NCBI RefSeq assembly: GCF_900182835.1
Contig: NZ_FXUB01000001.1
Location: 310,001-374,000 of the forward strand
DNA: 64,000 nucleotides
Reading direction: 5' to 3'
Source of the DNA: Desulfurobacterium pacificum
Lineage (GTDB): Bacteria > Aquificota > Aquificia > Desulfurobacteriales > Desulfurobacteriaceae
How positions within the stretch are numbered: the first letter of the stretch is position 1; every line of letters starts with the position of its first letter. The position numbers and the translations under genes were made by a program. Under the pieces are notes generated by a model. It ran no database searches and was not told the DNA's origin. It saw only the letters and a program-made list of their open reading frames with translations. Positions 16,496-25,332 of this stretch are shown one piece after another.

Positions 16496-17890
16496 ATGTC
16501 CTACGTAGCAATACCGAGGAAGTATAGACCTCAAAAATTTAGTGAAGTCACAGGACAGGAATTCATAACAGAAACCCTGCGTAACGCCATAAAAACAGAT
16601 AGAGTTGCCCACGCTTACATCTTTGCAGGACCAAGAGGTGTAGGAAAAACCTCAACAGCAAGAATAGTGGCGAAAGCCTTAAACTGCGAAAATCCCCAAA
16701 ACGGCGAACCCTGTAACCAATGTCCTCAGTGCGTTGAAATAACGAAAGGCTCTCACCCTGATGTAATAGAGATAGACGCAGCAACAAACAGAGGAATAGA
16801 CCAGATAAGAGAATTAAGGGAATCCGTCCACTACGCCCCCGCAAGAGGCAAAAAGAAGATATACATCATTGACGAATTCCACATGCTCACAAAAGAAGCC
16901 TTTAACGCCCTTCTCAAAACCCTTGAAGAACCGCCAGAACACGTAGTTTTCATCTTAGCCACAACAGAGATAGACAAAATCCCCCCCACCATCCTCTCCC
17001 GCTGCCAGAAATTCGTTTTCCGCAAAATCCCCCGCCCGGTAATGGTAGAAACCTTAAAGAAAATCTGTGAAGCAGAAAACGTAGAGTTTGACGAAGAAGC
17101 GTTAAACCTCATCGCAGTAGCTTCAGAAGGCTGTATGAGAGATGCAGAAAGTCTTTTAGACCAAGCAATAGCCTTCGGTAACGGAAAAGTAGAACTCAAC
17201 ACTGTATCTGAATTTTTAGGCGTCTTAACAGGAAAAGACCTTATAGAACTCTTAAAAACCGCCTTCTCTGGTAACAAAGAACTTTTGAGAGAAACCCTCT
17301 TTAAATTGGAAGAAAGAGGCTACAACCCCCTATTCGTTTTAAAACAGCTGATAGAAACGGTAGAAAAGGAATTTCTATCCAACGACAACTTTTCAACCGA
17401 AGAGATGGAAGCAGCGTTCCAGATACTATCAGAGTGCTTTAAAGAAATAACAGTTCATCCATACCCCTACAGCGTCCTTCTATTTCATCTTTACAGGCTT
17501 TCATACTTTAAAGACGTCCAAAAACTTGAAGACCTATTATCAAACGGCATACAGATAGCAGAAAAAAAAACTAAACCTGCCCAGAAACTAACAGAGGAAA
17601 CTGAAGAAAACCAATTCTTCAACCAGTATATAAAAGAAACAAAAGAAGAAAACGGAATCGTAAAAATCATTCCCAAAAACGAACTTTCCTACCAGCTACT
17701 TAAAACGAGAAAAGACGAATTAGAAAAGAAATTCGGCAAAAGAGTTGAAATAGTTGAAGTCAAAAACCAGAAGAAAAACGGCAAAAAAACGATATCAAAA
17801 GAAAGCAATGAAAAGATTAACAAAGTGATAGACCTTTTCGGCGCTAAAATCATTAAGCTGGAGCCTTTAGATGAAAGTTCTGATAGTTGA
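16496..17890 (+). CDS. dnaX: DNA polymerase III subunit gamma/tau
   Basis: Clamp-loader ATPase. 464 residues. Walker A GPRGVGKTSTAR near residue 47, a zinc module with four Cys (CNQCPQC region), Walker B IIDEFHML, and sensor ALLKTLEEPP. The C-terminus is short and Lys-rich compared with E. coli tau (643 residues), so it resembles a compact gamma/tau. ATG follows GAGGAATA. The 3' end overlaps the response regulator gene by 20 bases. Confidence 0.95.
   Translation: MSYVAIPRKYRPQKFSEVTGQEFITETLRNAIKTDRVAHAYIFAGPRGVGKTSTARIVAKALNCENPQNGEPCNQCPQCVEITKGSHPDVIEIDAATNRGIDQIRELRESVHYAPARGKKKIYIIDEFHMLTKEAFNALLKTLEEPPEHVVFILATTEIDKIPPTILSRCQKFVFRKIPRPVMVETLKKICEAENVEFDEEALNLIAVASEGCMRDAESLLDQAIAFGNGKVELNTVSEFLGVLTGKDLIELLKTAFSGNKELLRETLFKLEERGYNPLFVLKQLIETVEKEFLSNDNFSTEEMEAAFQILSECFKEITVHPYPYSVLLFHLYRLSYFKDVQKLEDLLSNGIQIAEKKTKPAQKLTEETEENQFFNQYIKETKEENGIVKIIPKNELSYQLLKTRKDELEKKFGKRVEIVEVKNQKKNGKKTISKESNEKINKVIDLFGAKIIKLEPLDESSDS
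16976..17040 (-). repeat. Double G-tract/GGGATTTT motif in dnaX
   Basis: Two minus-strand copies (16976-17006 and 17024-17040) lie about 48 bases apart, both as AAAATCCCCC on the plus strand with C-rich sequence after. Reading frame gives KIPPT and KIPRP. Confidence 0.5.
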
Positions 17891-18434
17891 CGATGAAAAA
17901 GGCATAAGAGAAACGATAAAAGAGATTCTACAGGACGAAGGTTACGAAGTCTTCACGGAAGAAATCGGTTCTAACGTTGAAAGAAAAATAGAAGAGGTAA
18001 ATCCCGACATAATCATTTTAGACCTTTTCCTGCCCGGAATGTCAGGGATGGACGTTTTAGAAAAAATCCACGCAACCGGCGAAATAAAAAGAAGAGCCGT
18101 TATAATCGTTTCAGGACACGGAACGGTAGAAACGTCGGTAAAAGCCCTGAAGTTAGGTGCTTTTGACTTCTTGGAAAAACCGATAAAATACGACAAGCTG
18201 ATGGAAGCGATAGAAAATGCCGTTGAATTCGTCAAGAGTTCTCACTCGCCAGAAATTGAAACTTTTACCTCTTTACCACTCAAAAAAGCCAAAGAGGAGT
18301 TTGAAAAAGCCTACATTATAGATGTCTTAAAGAAATGCAACGGAGACCTGAAAGAAGCAGCAAAGTTCATGGGAATAGATATCTCAAACCTCTACAGAAA
18401 ACTCAACAAATACAACATAAACCCTCAAAAGTGA
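17871..18434 (+). CDS. RegA/PrrA-like response regulator (receiver plus Fis-type HTH)
   Basis: 187 residues. Receiver domain 1-120 with acidic pair VDDE, phospho-acceptor Asp51 (IIILDLFLPG), and Lys in LEKPIKY. Residues about 145-187 are a Fis-type helix-turn-helix (KKCNGDLKEAAKFMGIDISNLYRKL). There is no AAA+ domain, so it is not a sigma-54 activator; the arrangement is that of RegA/PrrA/ActR redox regulators. No histidine kinase is adjacent. The stop codon overlaps the bioF start (TGATGA). Confidence 0.85.
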   Translation: MKVLIVDDEKGIRETIKEILQDEGYEVFTEEIGSNVERKIEEVNPDIIILDLFLPGMSGMDVLEKIHATGEIKRRAVIIVSGHGTVETSVKALKLGAFDFLEKPIKYDKLMEAIENAVEFVKSSHSPEIETFTSLPLKKAKEEFEKAYIIDVLKKCNGDLKEAAKFMGIDISNLYRKLNKYNINPQK

Positions 18435-19522
18435 TGAAGTGGATAGAAAAAGAACTTAACCAGCTAAAAGAGAAAAACCTTTACCGCTCTCTAAGAACGC
18501 TAAGCTCACCTCAAGGCAAAGAAATAACCATTAACGGTAGAAGACTCATTAATTTCTCTTCAAACGACTATTTAGGACTGGCAAAAGAGTTCTGTCAGGA
18601 ATGCGGAAAGTGGGGAAGCGGTAGTGGAGCGTCAAGGCTGGTGTGCGGTAACTTTGAAATCCACGAAAAGTTAGAAAACAAATTAGCTGAACTTAAAAAG
18701 ACAGAAAGCGCCCTGCTCTTTCCCTCAGGCTATATGGCAAACGTTGGCGTCATATCAACCCTTGCAGGTGAAGGAGATGTAGTATTTTCCGATGAGCTCA
18801 ACCACGCCTCAATAATTGATGGCTGCAGACTATCAAAAGCAAAGGTAACCGTATACCCTCACAAAGACGTTGACACCCTTGAATATTTACTTTCAAAAGA
18901 AAGAAAAAATTACAGAAGAAGCCTCATAGTAACAGATTCTGTCTTCAGCATGGACGGTGACGTCGCACCGTTAGACAAACTCTTTAAACTAAAGAACGAA
19001 TACGATTCCATACTCATAGTTGACGACGCCCACGCCACAGGAGTTGTAGGCTGGAGTTCCTTTGAACTCTTCTCTCTAACACCTGACGAAACAACGGTAA
19101 TCATCGGCACGTGTGGAAAAGCCTTAGGCACGTTAGGTGCTTTTGTGTGCGGAAGCACTCTTTTAAAAGAATATCTCATAAATAAGTGCAGAACGTTTAT
19201 CTACACCACCGCCCTCCCGCCCTCTATAGTTTGCCAGACCCTGAAAAACTTAAAAGAAGTTCCCGAAAGAATGAAAAAACTACAAAGCAACATAGAATTC
19301 TTTAGAAACCTAACAGGTATAAACTCTCAATCAGCCATCTTTCCCCTTATAGTAAAAGACGAAAAATCCGCCCTCATCCTCTCCCACCACTTATACGAAA
19401 ACGGCTTCTTCGTTCCAGCTATAAGACCACCAACCGTAAAAAAAAGCAGACTAAGAATATCAATCACATCAGAACACACAAAAGAAGAAATGGAACAACT
19501 AATTAAAGCAATTAAGCTATAG
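18434..19522 (+). CDS. bioF: 8-amino-7-oxononanoate synthase (BioF family)
   Basis: PLP-dependent alpha-oxoamine synthase of biotin synthesis, joining pimeloyl-ACP or -CoA with alanine. 362 residues from the ATG at 18434. Seen: FSSNDYLGLAKEF, GSGASRLVCGNF, DELNHASIIDG, IVDDAHATGVVG, and the PLP-lysine region IIGTCGKALG. The open frame extends upstream to 18335 inside the regulator gene, but those residues are not family-like. KBL or serine palmitoyltransferase activity cannot be wholly excluded; no other bio gene is adjacent. Confidence 0.85.
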   Translation: MKWIEKELNQLKEKNLYRSLRTLSSPQGKEITINGRRLINFSSNDYLGLAKEFCQECGKWGSGSGASRLVCGNFEIHEKLENKLAELKKTESALLFPSGYMANVGVISTLAGEGDVVFSDELNHASIIDGCRLSKAKVTVYPHKDVDTLEYLLSKERKNYRRSLIVTDSVFSMDGDVAPLDKLFKLKNEYDSILIVDDAHATGVVGWSSFELFSLTPDETTVIIGTCGKALGTLGAFVCGSTLLKEYLINKCRTFIYTTALPPSIVCQTLKNLKEVPERMKKLQSNIEFFRNLTGINSQSAIFPLIVKDEKSALILSHHLYENGFFVPAIRPPTVKKSRLRISITSEHTKEEMEQLIKAIKL

Positions 19523-19574
19523 CCAGAAAAGACAAATTAACCTATTTTTATCTTAAACTCTACTTGGTTTAACG

Positions 19575-19868
19575 ATGGATTTAGAAAAAGCAAAGAAAAT
19601 TTTAAGAGAACACAAACAGGAACTAAAGGAAAAATACGGGGTCAAATCCCTCTCAATATTTGGTTCTTATGCCCGAGGAGAACAAAGAGAAAACAGCGAT
19701 ATAGATATAGTCGTTGAATTTGAAAAACCTATAGGACTCAAATTTTTTGAATTAGCTGATTACTTAGAAAGTTTACTTAAACTTAAAGTAGACCTTTTAA
19801 CAAAAACCGCCATACGAAGGAAAAAACTCCTTTGGAAATCCATAGAAAAGGATTTAATAAATGTCTGA
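19575..19868 (+). CDS. MntA-type minimal nucleotidyltransferase (antitoxin of HepT), module 2
   Basis: 97 residues with the GSx10DxD motif in GSYARGEQRENSDIDIVVEF and a third acidic site at KVDLLT. It overlaps the following hepT by 8 bases. It appears intact although its toxin partner carries a stop codon, which would leave the antitoxin without a target. Confidence 0.85.
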   Translation: MDLEKAKKILREHKQELKEKYGVKSLSIFGSYARGEQRENSDIDIVVEFEKPIGLKFFELADYLESLLKLKVDLLTKTAIRRKKLLWKSIEKDLINV

Positions 19869-20202
19869 AAGAAACTGGAAACTTTTCCTAAGCGATATCT
19901 TAACGGCAATTAGTAAGATTGAAAATTACGTTCAGAATATAGACCTTGAAACGTTCTTACAAAACGAAATGATACAGGACGCCGTGATAAGGAACTTAGA
20001 AATAATCGGCGAAGCAACCAAACAAATCCCTTAGAACGTTAAAGACGAAAACCAAAATATTCCCTGGAAACAGATGGCAGGATTAAGAGACCGTTTAATT
20101 CACGGCTATTTTGCAGTTGATTTGAACATCGTATGGCATATAGTAAACAAAGAACTTCCAGAAGTAAAAGCCAAACTCCTAAAGCTACTTAACAGTAATT
20201 GA
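19861..20202 (+). pseudogene. HepT-family toxin gene interrupted by an in-frame TAG, module 2
   Basis: The frame opens at ATG 19861, reads 57 codons of a HepT/DUF86 protein (ending IIGEATKQIP), meets TAG at 20032-20034, then continues in the same frame for 55 codons to TGA at 20200-20202. The downstream half still holds the catalytic RX4HXY motif (RDRLIHGY), so the stop removes the active site. A single G-to-T change from GAG (Glu, common after IP in this family) would explain it. The last 18 bases overlap the convergent hlyD-like gene. Sequencing error is the main alternative. Confidence 0.8.
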
Positions 20203-21429
20203 CAGCGCTACTTTATCGCCTTCTTTCAAGCCAGAAACGATTTCAGTAAACCTATCATCGCTCCAGCCTACTTTAACAGGCACCTCTTTCACTTTACCGT
20301 TAACAACTTTATAAACTATATATCTACCGTTTTTCCACTTAACCGCAGCATTAGGCACAACTAAAACACCTTTCTTAACGCCAGCGATAATCGTGTTATG
20401 CGTCGTCATTTCAGGTCTCAAAAGGTTAACGTCCTTGAACCCTCTTGCAACAACAATGTAGTAAACAACGTTGTTAAGAATCTTCGGTTTAGGATATATC
20501 TCCTCAACCTTTCCCTTAAAAACCTTATTTCTGTAAGTATCTACAGTAAACTCAACTTTCATCCCTTTCTTCACTTTCCCGATTTCCGTCTCATCAACGT
20601 ATATCCAGTCCTCTAACCTGTTTGGGTCTAAAATCGTCACAAATTGCGGAGCGTTAAGACCTGCCACAACTGTCTCACCTTCCTGAGTTGAAACGTAGGA
20701 AATAATTCCACTCTTTGGTGCATAAATAAAGGAATAGGAATACCTTATCTCCGCTTCTTTTACATTCGCTTCAGCCGTTTTCAGTTGAGATTCATACTCC
20801 GCTTTCAATCTACCCAATTCTTCCTTGGCAATCTTTAAGTCTAACTTCGCTCTCTCAACGTTTTCTTTTGCCGCTTTTAAAGCACTCTCAGCCTGCGCGA
20901 GCTTTAACTTCAAATCCTTTATTTTCTGCTCCGTTGAGAAACCTTCCTTAAAAAGCTTTTCCTGCCTTTCAAACTCCCACTTAGCAACGTTGTAAGCTTC
21001 TCCCTTTGCCTTTAAATCAGCAACTGCACTCTTTAAAGCAGCTTCTGCAGATTTCACTTTTAACTGCTGAGAAGCTATTCGCTTAGAGTAAGTTTCCTTT
21101 ACTTCCTTCAAGTGTGCCTTCGCCTTCTTTAACTCTTCCCTCAAATCCCTGTTATCTATCTCCGCTATCAAATCACCCTTTTTAACGTAATCACCAACTT
21201 TAACGTTTTCCTTGACTACTGTTCCTGAAATTCTCGCTCCAACTTTTATCTCAGCACCAACCTGAGGCTTTATTATTCCCGTTGCATCTATTTCCTTTCT
21301 AACATTCCCTCTTTTAACCTCAACCACCTTAACAGGAACGATAACCCTTTTGTGCTTTGACTTAATAAAGAAAACGCCACCAACAGCAAAAGCAACTAAA
21401 ATCAAAATAGCAACTATCTTTTTCACCAC
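20185..21429 (-). CDS. HlyD/MacA-type periplasmic adaptor of an efflux system
   Basis: 414 residues. N-terminal membrane anchor (about residues 5-23), lipoyl halves around VKVGDYVKKGDLIAEIDN and APKSGIISYVSTQEGETV flanking a long coiled-coil hairpin (residues about 90-215, Lys/Ala/Glu-rich), then the beta-barrel and C-terminal membrane-proximal domains. It would bridge an inner-membrane pump and the TolC-like protein encoded just upstream (7-base overlap). No MacB or RND pump follows: downstream lies only the convergent hepT remnant. Confidence 0.88.
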   Translation of the reverse strand: MVKKIVAILILVAFAVGGVFFIKSKHKRVIVPVKVVEVKRGNVRKEIDATGIIKPQVGAEIKVGARISGTVVKENVKVGDYVKKGDLIAEIDNRDLREELKKAKAHLKEVKETYSKRIASQQLKVKSAEAALKSAVADLKAKGEAYNVAKWEFERQEKLFKEGFSTEQKIKDLKLKLAQAESALKAAKENVERAKLDLKIAKEELGRLKAEYESQLKTAEANVKEAEIRYSYSFIYAPKSGIISYVSTQEGETVVAGLNAPQFVTILDPNRLEDWIYVDETEIGKVKKGMKVEFTVDTYRNKVFKGKVEEIYPKPKILNNVVYYIVVARGFKDVNLLRPEMTTHNTIIAGVKKGVLVVPNAAVKWKNGRYIVYKVVNGKVKEVPVKVGWSDDRFTEIVSGLKEGDKVALSITVK

Positions 21430-22682
21430 GTACCTCCAGGCATCTCACCTGTTGCTTTTAAGAGCTGTAAAACAGCTAAATTGTAAGAGAGTAAAGCGTT
21501 AATATAATTCTCTTGAGCGCTGACATAGGCAGAATGGGTCTGAAGTAAGTTAACTATATCGGTAACACCCAATTCGTACTCTTTAAGCGTTCTATCATAA
21601 GCCTTTCTGCTAAACGAAAGGAAAGAAAAAGCACTCTTCAAAACTTCACTCTTAGATTTAACAGCAATATAGGCATTTATAACCTCTTTCTTTACAGCGT
21701 TTTCAATTTTCTTTAAAGCTAATTCTTTTAAAAACACTTTCCTTGATTCAGAAAGAACTTTAAACTTAGTAACGCCACTATCAAAGAAAGGATAAGAAAA
21801 CGTAAGAGAAAGAGAGTAATTATTATCGTCTGGAGGAAAAGTAGTATCCATCTTATTCCAAGAAGCAGAAACGCTCAAAGACGGAGAAAGAGTACTCTTC
21901 TGTAAGTTTAATTCAGCCTTCGCTACCTTTATTTCACTTTTAGCTTTTTTAATTTCAGGACGGTTCTTAAAAGCCAAATGCAGATAATAATCCAAACTTT
22001 TTAAAGGAAATTTTTCTTTTAAGATAACTTCCGGTTTCTCATTTTCCTTCAAAGCGTAATCAACTACCTCATTTAAGTCGTTAAACGTTTCTTTATAGTC
22101 AAGTTTCGCATTCTCAAAATCTGAAAGGGCTTTCTGTAAATCCGCTTGAGCTTTTAGAACATCTGTTATGAGAACAAATCCCTTTTTATACCTTTCCTCT
22201 GTCGCCTTTAATATTTTCTTGCTATCCTCAACGTTTTTCTTCTTTATCTTAACTATCTCTTCTTTAGCCTTCAAGTTCAAAAGAAGCCCAACGGCGTTAT
22301 AGACCGAATTAAGAACAGTAACAGACAGCTCTCTCTTAGACGTTTCAAGTAGCTTTTCATCCAACTCTATTTTATTTCTTTTCTGAAAATTCAGAACATC
22401 AAAAGAAGCTGTCAAACCGTAAGAGTAGTTTTGATTCCACGACTTGGAAAACATAGTCTGGTAAGGATAAAATTCTTGAAATTGAGCGTTAAAAGAAACC
22501 TTTGGAAAATAACTTTTTTTATCTGCAAAAAGAGAATATCGGGAAACGTCAATAGAAACGCTTCCCGATTTAACGTCAAGGTTTTTACTCCTCACCAATT
22601 GTATAAGTTCCTCACACGTAACGCCATAAGCGTTAGAAAAAGCAAACAGAAACAGGAAAAAAGTAAAAATTCTAAATCTCAA
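21423..22682 (-). CDS. TolC-family outer membrane channel
   Basis: 419 residues with a signal peptide (FFLFLFAFSNAYG). Two repeats of the TolC helical/strand pattern are seen: KKGFVLITDVLKAQADLQKA and ELGVTDIVNLLQTHSAYVSA, each with long amphipathic helices. Slightly shorter than E. coli TolC (mature about 470). It overlaps hypB upstream by 4 bases and hlyD downstream by 7, so it belongs to the hydrogenase transcript, an odd placement. Confidence 0.88.
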   Translation of the reverse strand: MRFRIFTFFLFLFAFSNAYGVTCEELIQLVRSKNLDVKSGSVSIDVSRYSLFADKKSYFPKVSFNAQFQEFYPYQTMFSKSWNQNYSYGLTASFDVLNFQKRNKIELDEKLLETSKRELSVTVLNSVYNAVGLLLNLKAKEEIVKIKKKNVEDSKKILKATEERYKKGFVLITDVLKAQADLQKALSDFENAKLDYKETFNDLNEVVDYALKENEKPEVILKEKFPLKSLDYYLHLAFKNRPEIKKAKSEIKVAKAELNLQKSTLSPSLSVSASWNKMDTTFPPDDNNYSLSLTFSYPFFDSGVTKFKVLSESRKVFLKELALKKIENAVKKEVINAYIAVKSKSEVLKSAFSFLSFSRKAYDRTLKEYELGVTDIVNLLQTHSAYVSAQENYINALLSYNLAVLQLLKATGEMPGGTW

Positions 22683-23419
22683 ACTTCCACTCCTTTTTTC
22701 TTTTTAACTATCTTCCTCAGATAGTTATACCACTCTTCAAGACCTTCACCAGTTTTAGCAGAAACTACAAATACTTCCAACTTAGGATTAAGAGCAAGGG
22801 CTTCTTTCTTCACCTTTTCTACATCAAAATCAAAGTAGGGCAGTAGGTCAGACTTTGTAATGATAAAGACATCAGAAGTCTTAAACGCCTTGGGATACTT
22901 GGCTGGTTTATCTGGACCTTCTGGAACAGAGATAAGAACAACTCTTAAATGCTCCCCTAAATAGAAAGATGACGGACAGACTAAATTCCCAACGTTTTCA
23001 ATGAACAGAATATCAGGCGTCTTATCTCCCATCTGCTTTTCAAGGGCATGAAAACCTTTATGAACTAACGGCGCTTCAAGATGACATGCACCACCGGTTG
23101 TAAGTTGAACAGCGTAAGCTCCTTTAGCTCTAACCCTTTCAGCGTCCCTCTCCGTTTCTATATCACCTTCAAGAACACCTATGTTGAACTCATCCTTCAA
23201 CGCTTCTATAGTTTTCTCAAGAAGCGTAGTTTTTCCAGAACCTGGTGAACTTATAAGGTTTATAGCTAAAATTCCTTTTTCATCAAAATGTTTTCTGTTG
23301 ATTTCTGCAACTCTGTCGTTCTCGCTCAAAAGACTCTTCTTTACCTCTACCGTTTTCTTTCCCTCATCTGAAACAACAAAGTTGTTTTCAGGCTGACCGC
23401 ACCCACAAACATCACACAT
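22679..23419 (-). CDS. hypB: Hydrogenase nickel incorporation GTPase HypB
   Basis: GTPase that delivers nickel, with HypA, to the hydrogenase large subunit. 246 residues. N-terminal high-affinity metal motif MCDVCGCGQ, P-loop SSPGSGKTTLLEKTI, and GDIETERDAERVRAKG with LTTGGACHLEA holding the conserved Cys and His of the GTPase-domain metal site. There is no His-rich stretch, so no nickel-storage role is suggested. It overlaps the methyltransferase gene by 8 bases. Confidence 0.95.
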   Translation of the reverse strand: MCDVCGCGQPENNFVVSDEGKKTVEVKKSLLSENDRVAEINRKHFDEKGILAINLISSPGSGKTTLLEKTIEALKDEFNIGVLEGDIETERDAERVRAKGAYAVQLTTGGACHLEAPLVHKGFHALEKQMGDKTPDILFIENVGNLVCPSSFYLGEHLRVVLISVPEGPDKPAKYPKAFKTSDVFIITKSDLLPYFDFDVEKVKKEALALNPKLEVFVVSAKTGEGLEEWYNYLRKIVKKKKGVEV

Positions 23420-24122
23420 CGCTCACCTCCTGTTTTATAGCAACCAAAGTATTGGCAACTCCTCCCATATAAGTTCTGACCAATTTTACATCAAAGCCAT
23501 TCTCTCTTAGAAGTTCAGAAAATTCATCAACCGTATAAAAGTTTTCTATTGAATAGAACAGGTATTCAATTGCTTCTCTATGAGAAGGTATAAGTGCACC
23601 GTTTAACTTCATAAATGAACGGAATAGAAAGTCGTTAAAAGCTGTCACAGGCGCTCTTTCTTTTATTTTAAAGAAATCCAAAATCCCCCACGCACCACCT
23701 GACTTCAAAACCCTGTAAACTTCTTTAACGGTTTTTATCGGTTCAGGTGAGTTTCTAACGCAAAAAGAGGAAAAAACGGCATCAATTGAAGAATTCTTTA
23801 CGGGGAAAAACCTATTATCAGCACACACAAAAGCACTATGTTCAGGAAGCTCCTCTTTTCCAAGATTAAGAAGTGGTTTACTTATATCGCAGTTAATGAT
23901 GAAAGGTGGATTTGAAGTAAGAGATAACAAAAGTTTTCCCATATTACAGGCACCAGAACAGTAATCCACCACTATCTCAGGGTCAGGAATTTCTGAAAGG
24001 ATGTCTTTAATCAATCGTTTTCGCCACCTGTTAACCTGAACAGGACTTGAAATTTTATTAATGACTTTCTCATAGAAAACGGCAAAAGGACTGTTAAAAA
24101 TATCCTTGACGTTGTACCTCAT
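23412..24122 (-). CDS. Class I SAM methyltransferase, UbiE/MenG-like, inside the hyp cluster
   Basis: 236 residues. SAM-binding region VVDYCSGACNMG (motif I), CADNRFFPVKNSSIDAVFSSF (motif II/III), and EVYRVLKSGGAWGILDFF match UbiE/MenG-type methyltransferases. It lies between hypA (gap zero) and hypB (8-base overlap), which is not a standard hyp gene position. Since this organism uses the futalosine route, a role as demethylmenaquinone methyltransferase is plausible, but the sequence is divergent and another substrate is possible. Confidence 0.75.
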   Translation of the reverse strand: MRYNVKDIFNSPFAVFYEKVINKISSPVQVNRWRKRLIKDILSEIPDPEIVVDYCSGACNMGKLLLSLTSNPPFIINCDISKPLLNLGKEELPEHSAFVCADNRFFPVKNSSIDAVFSSFCVRNSPEPIKTVKEVYRVLKSGGAWGILDFFKIKERAPVTAFNDFLFRSFMKLNGALIPSHREAIEYLFYSIENFYTVDEFSELLRENGFDVKLVRTYMGGVANTLVAIKQEVSDV

Positions 24123-24473
24123 CTAAACCTCTATCTCAACGTCTATAACTTCAAGCTCTTCTCCTCTAAGAAGTTTAACGTTCAAAGAACCACAATCAGG
24201 GCATTCAGGAAAGTAGACAGACTCCACTTCAAACACCTTCCCACAATCAAGACACTCATATTCTACAGGCACTTCTTCAATCTCTAACTTGGCAGAAGCT
24301 ATTTTAGGATATTCAGCTTTTATGGCGTCAAAAGCAAAAGCGAAGGAATCTACCACTATTCCAGAAAGCTTACCTATTCTTACTCTAACCTTTGTAATCT
24401 TTTTGGCTTTTTCTTTTTCCGCTAATTCGTCAAGCGATTGTAAAAGCCCCATAGCTATTGAAGTCTCATGCAT
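24123..24473 (-). CDS. hypA: Hydrogenase/urease nickel metallochaperone HypA
   Basis: 116 residues. N-terminal MHETSIA with the nickel-binding His2, and the zinc ribbon CLDCGKVFEV...CPDCGS near residues 73-95. Delivers nickel with HypB. It follows hypC by two bases. Confidence 0.96.
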   Translation of the reverse strand: MHETSIAMGLLQSLDELAEKEKAKKITKVRVRIGKLSGIVVDSFAFAFDAIKAEYPKIASAKLEIEEVPVEYECLDCGKVFEVESVYFPECPDCGSLNVKLLRGEELEVIDVEIEV

Positions 24474-24475
24474 CG

Positions 24476-24718
24476 TTAATACCCCTCTTGCTCTTCAATG
24501 GCAGCCATAACTTCATCTAAAACCTTCCAGATTTCCTCTGCTTCCTTCTCATCTATCACTTCTATTGCATTTCCAACGTGAACCATAACGTAATCGCCCA
24601 CTTTTACTTCATCTTCAGGCAAAAGCATAAGGTTAATCTGCCTTTTCACCCCTTTAGCCTCAGCAACAGCCATAGGGTAATTAATTTCAACAACTTTCAT
24701 AGGAACGCCTACACACAT
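24476..24718 (-). CDS. hypC: Hydrogenase assembly chaperone HypC
   Basis: 80 residues starting MCVGVPMKVVEI; the Cys at position 2 is essential in the family for carrying the Fe(CN)2CO unit with HypD, which fixes the start at 24718 even though the frame is open further upstream. The body DEVKVGDYVMVHVGNAIEVI is typical. The ATG overlaps the protease stop by one base (TAATG). hypD and hypE are not in the window. Confidence 0.95.
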   Translation of the reverse strand: MCVGVPMKVVEINYPMAVAEAKGVKRQINLMLLPEDEVKVGDYVMVHVGNAIEVIDEKEAEEIWKVLDEVMAAIEEQEGY

Positions 24719-25254
24719 TATTGAACCTCCGATACTTTCTTCTCCCACCATATATTAGGGTCTTCAGGATTTTCTTTCTCCCTAAAATTAACGCCCCACT
24801 CTCTCAAAATGTCAAGAACTATTCTTTCTACTTCGGGAAGCTTGGCTTCAAGCTCAGGAGTCAAATAGGTTCCTGCATCAAGAGATTTTGGAATAACACC
24901 CACAAGCTTCACCTCTTCCGGACACGTCCCCTTTATCTCGTTAAGAAGAAGCACTTCCTGTAAACCTAACTGATGAGGTGACAGTTTTAGTGGAAGGCGG
25001 TCTATAAAGAAATCCTCTTTTTCATAAACCTTAATATCTCCAGGCTTACCTTCCGCTTTAACAACGTCAATTATTAAAAGCTTAGAAAGGTAATCTATCT
25101 CAGGAGAAAGAAAAATCCCCGCCGTCCCCCCATCTATAAGAACAACGTTCTCCGGAAACTCGTACTTTGCCTTCAGCAAATACAACAATTTAACGCCAAA
25201 ACCTTCATCGCTAAGAAGGATGTTTCCAACTCCCATAATACCTATCTTTTCCAT
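24718..25254 (-). CDS. hyaD: Hydrogenase maturation endopeptidase (HyaD-type)
   Basis: 178 residues from the ATG at 25254, nine bases after GAGGAGG; an upstream TTG in the same frame overlaps the ribosome site. GVGNILLSDEGFGVKLL carries the nickel-sensing Glu, DGGTAGIFL and DVVKAEGKPG the Asp, and SPHQLGLQE the His. It removes the C-terminal peptide of a large subunit; HyaB next door has such a peptide, the group 3 large subunit at 31-32 kb does not. Confidence 0.93.
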   Translation of the reverse strand: MEKIGIMGVGNILLSDEGFGVKLLYLLKAKYEFPENVVLIDGGTAGIFLSPEIDYLSKLLIIDVVKAEGKPGDIKVYEKEDFFIDRLPLKLSPHQLGLQEVLLLNEIKGTCPEEVKLVGVIPKSLDAGTYLTPELEAKLPEVERIVLDILREWGVNFREKENPEDPNIWWEKKVSEVQ

Positions 25255-25281
25255 CAAATTAAACCTCCTCAAATAAAATAA

Positions 25282-25304
25282 GGGGGAGAGTTTTACTCTC
25301 CCCC
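25282..25304 (-). terminator. Strong hairpin between hydrogenase structural and maturation genes
   Basis: Perfect 10-base stem GGGGGAGAGT/ACTCTCCCCC with a three-base loop. Read on the minus strand it is followed by TTATTTTATTT, so it looks like an intrinsic terminator or attenuator placed between hyaC and hyaD. It could keep maturation proteins at lower levels than hydrogenase subunits. Confidence 0.75.
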
Positions 25305-25332
25305 TTCCCTATTAAAAGCAAAACCAAAATAA

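Noticed and set aside
18335-18433. A longer bioF reading frame starting inside the response regulator gene
   Set aside because: The added residues are basic and unlike BioF, while the TGATGA junction gives a normal coupled start at 18434.
19861-20202. TAG in hepT read as pyrrolysine or another recoded codon
   Set aside because: No recoding context or tRNA was seen, and a simple Glu-to-stop change explains it.
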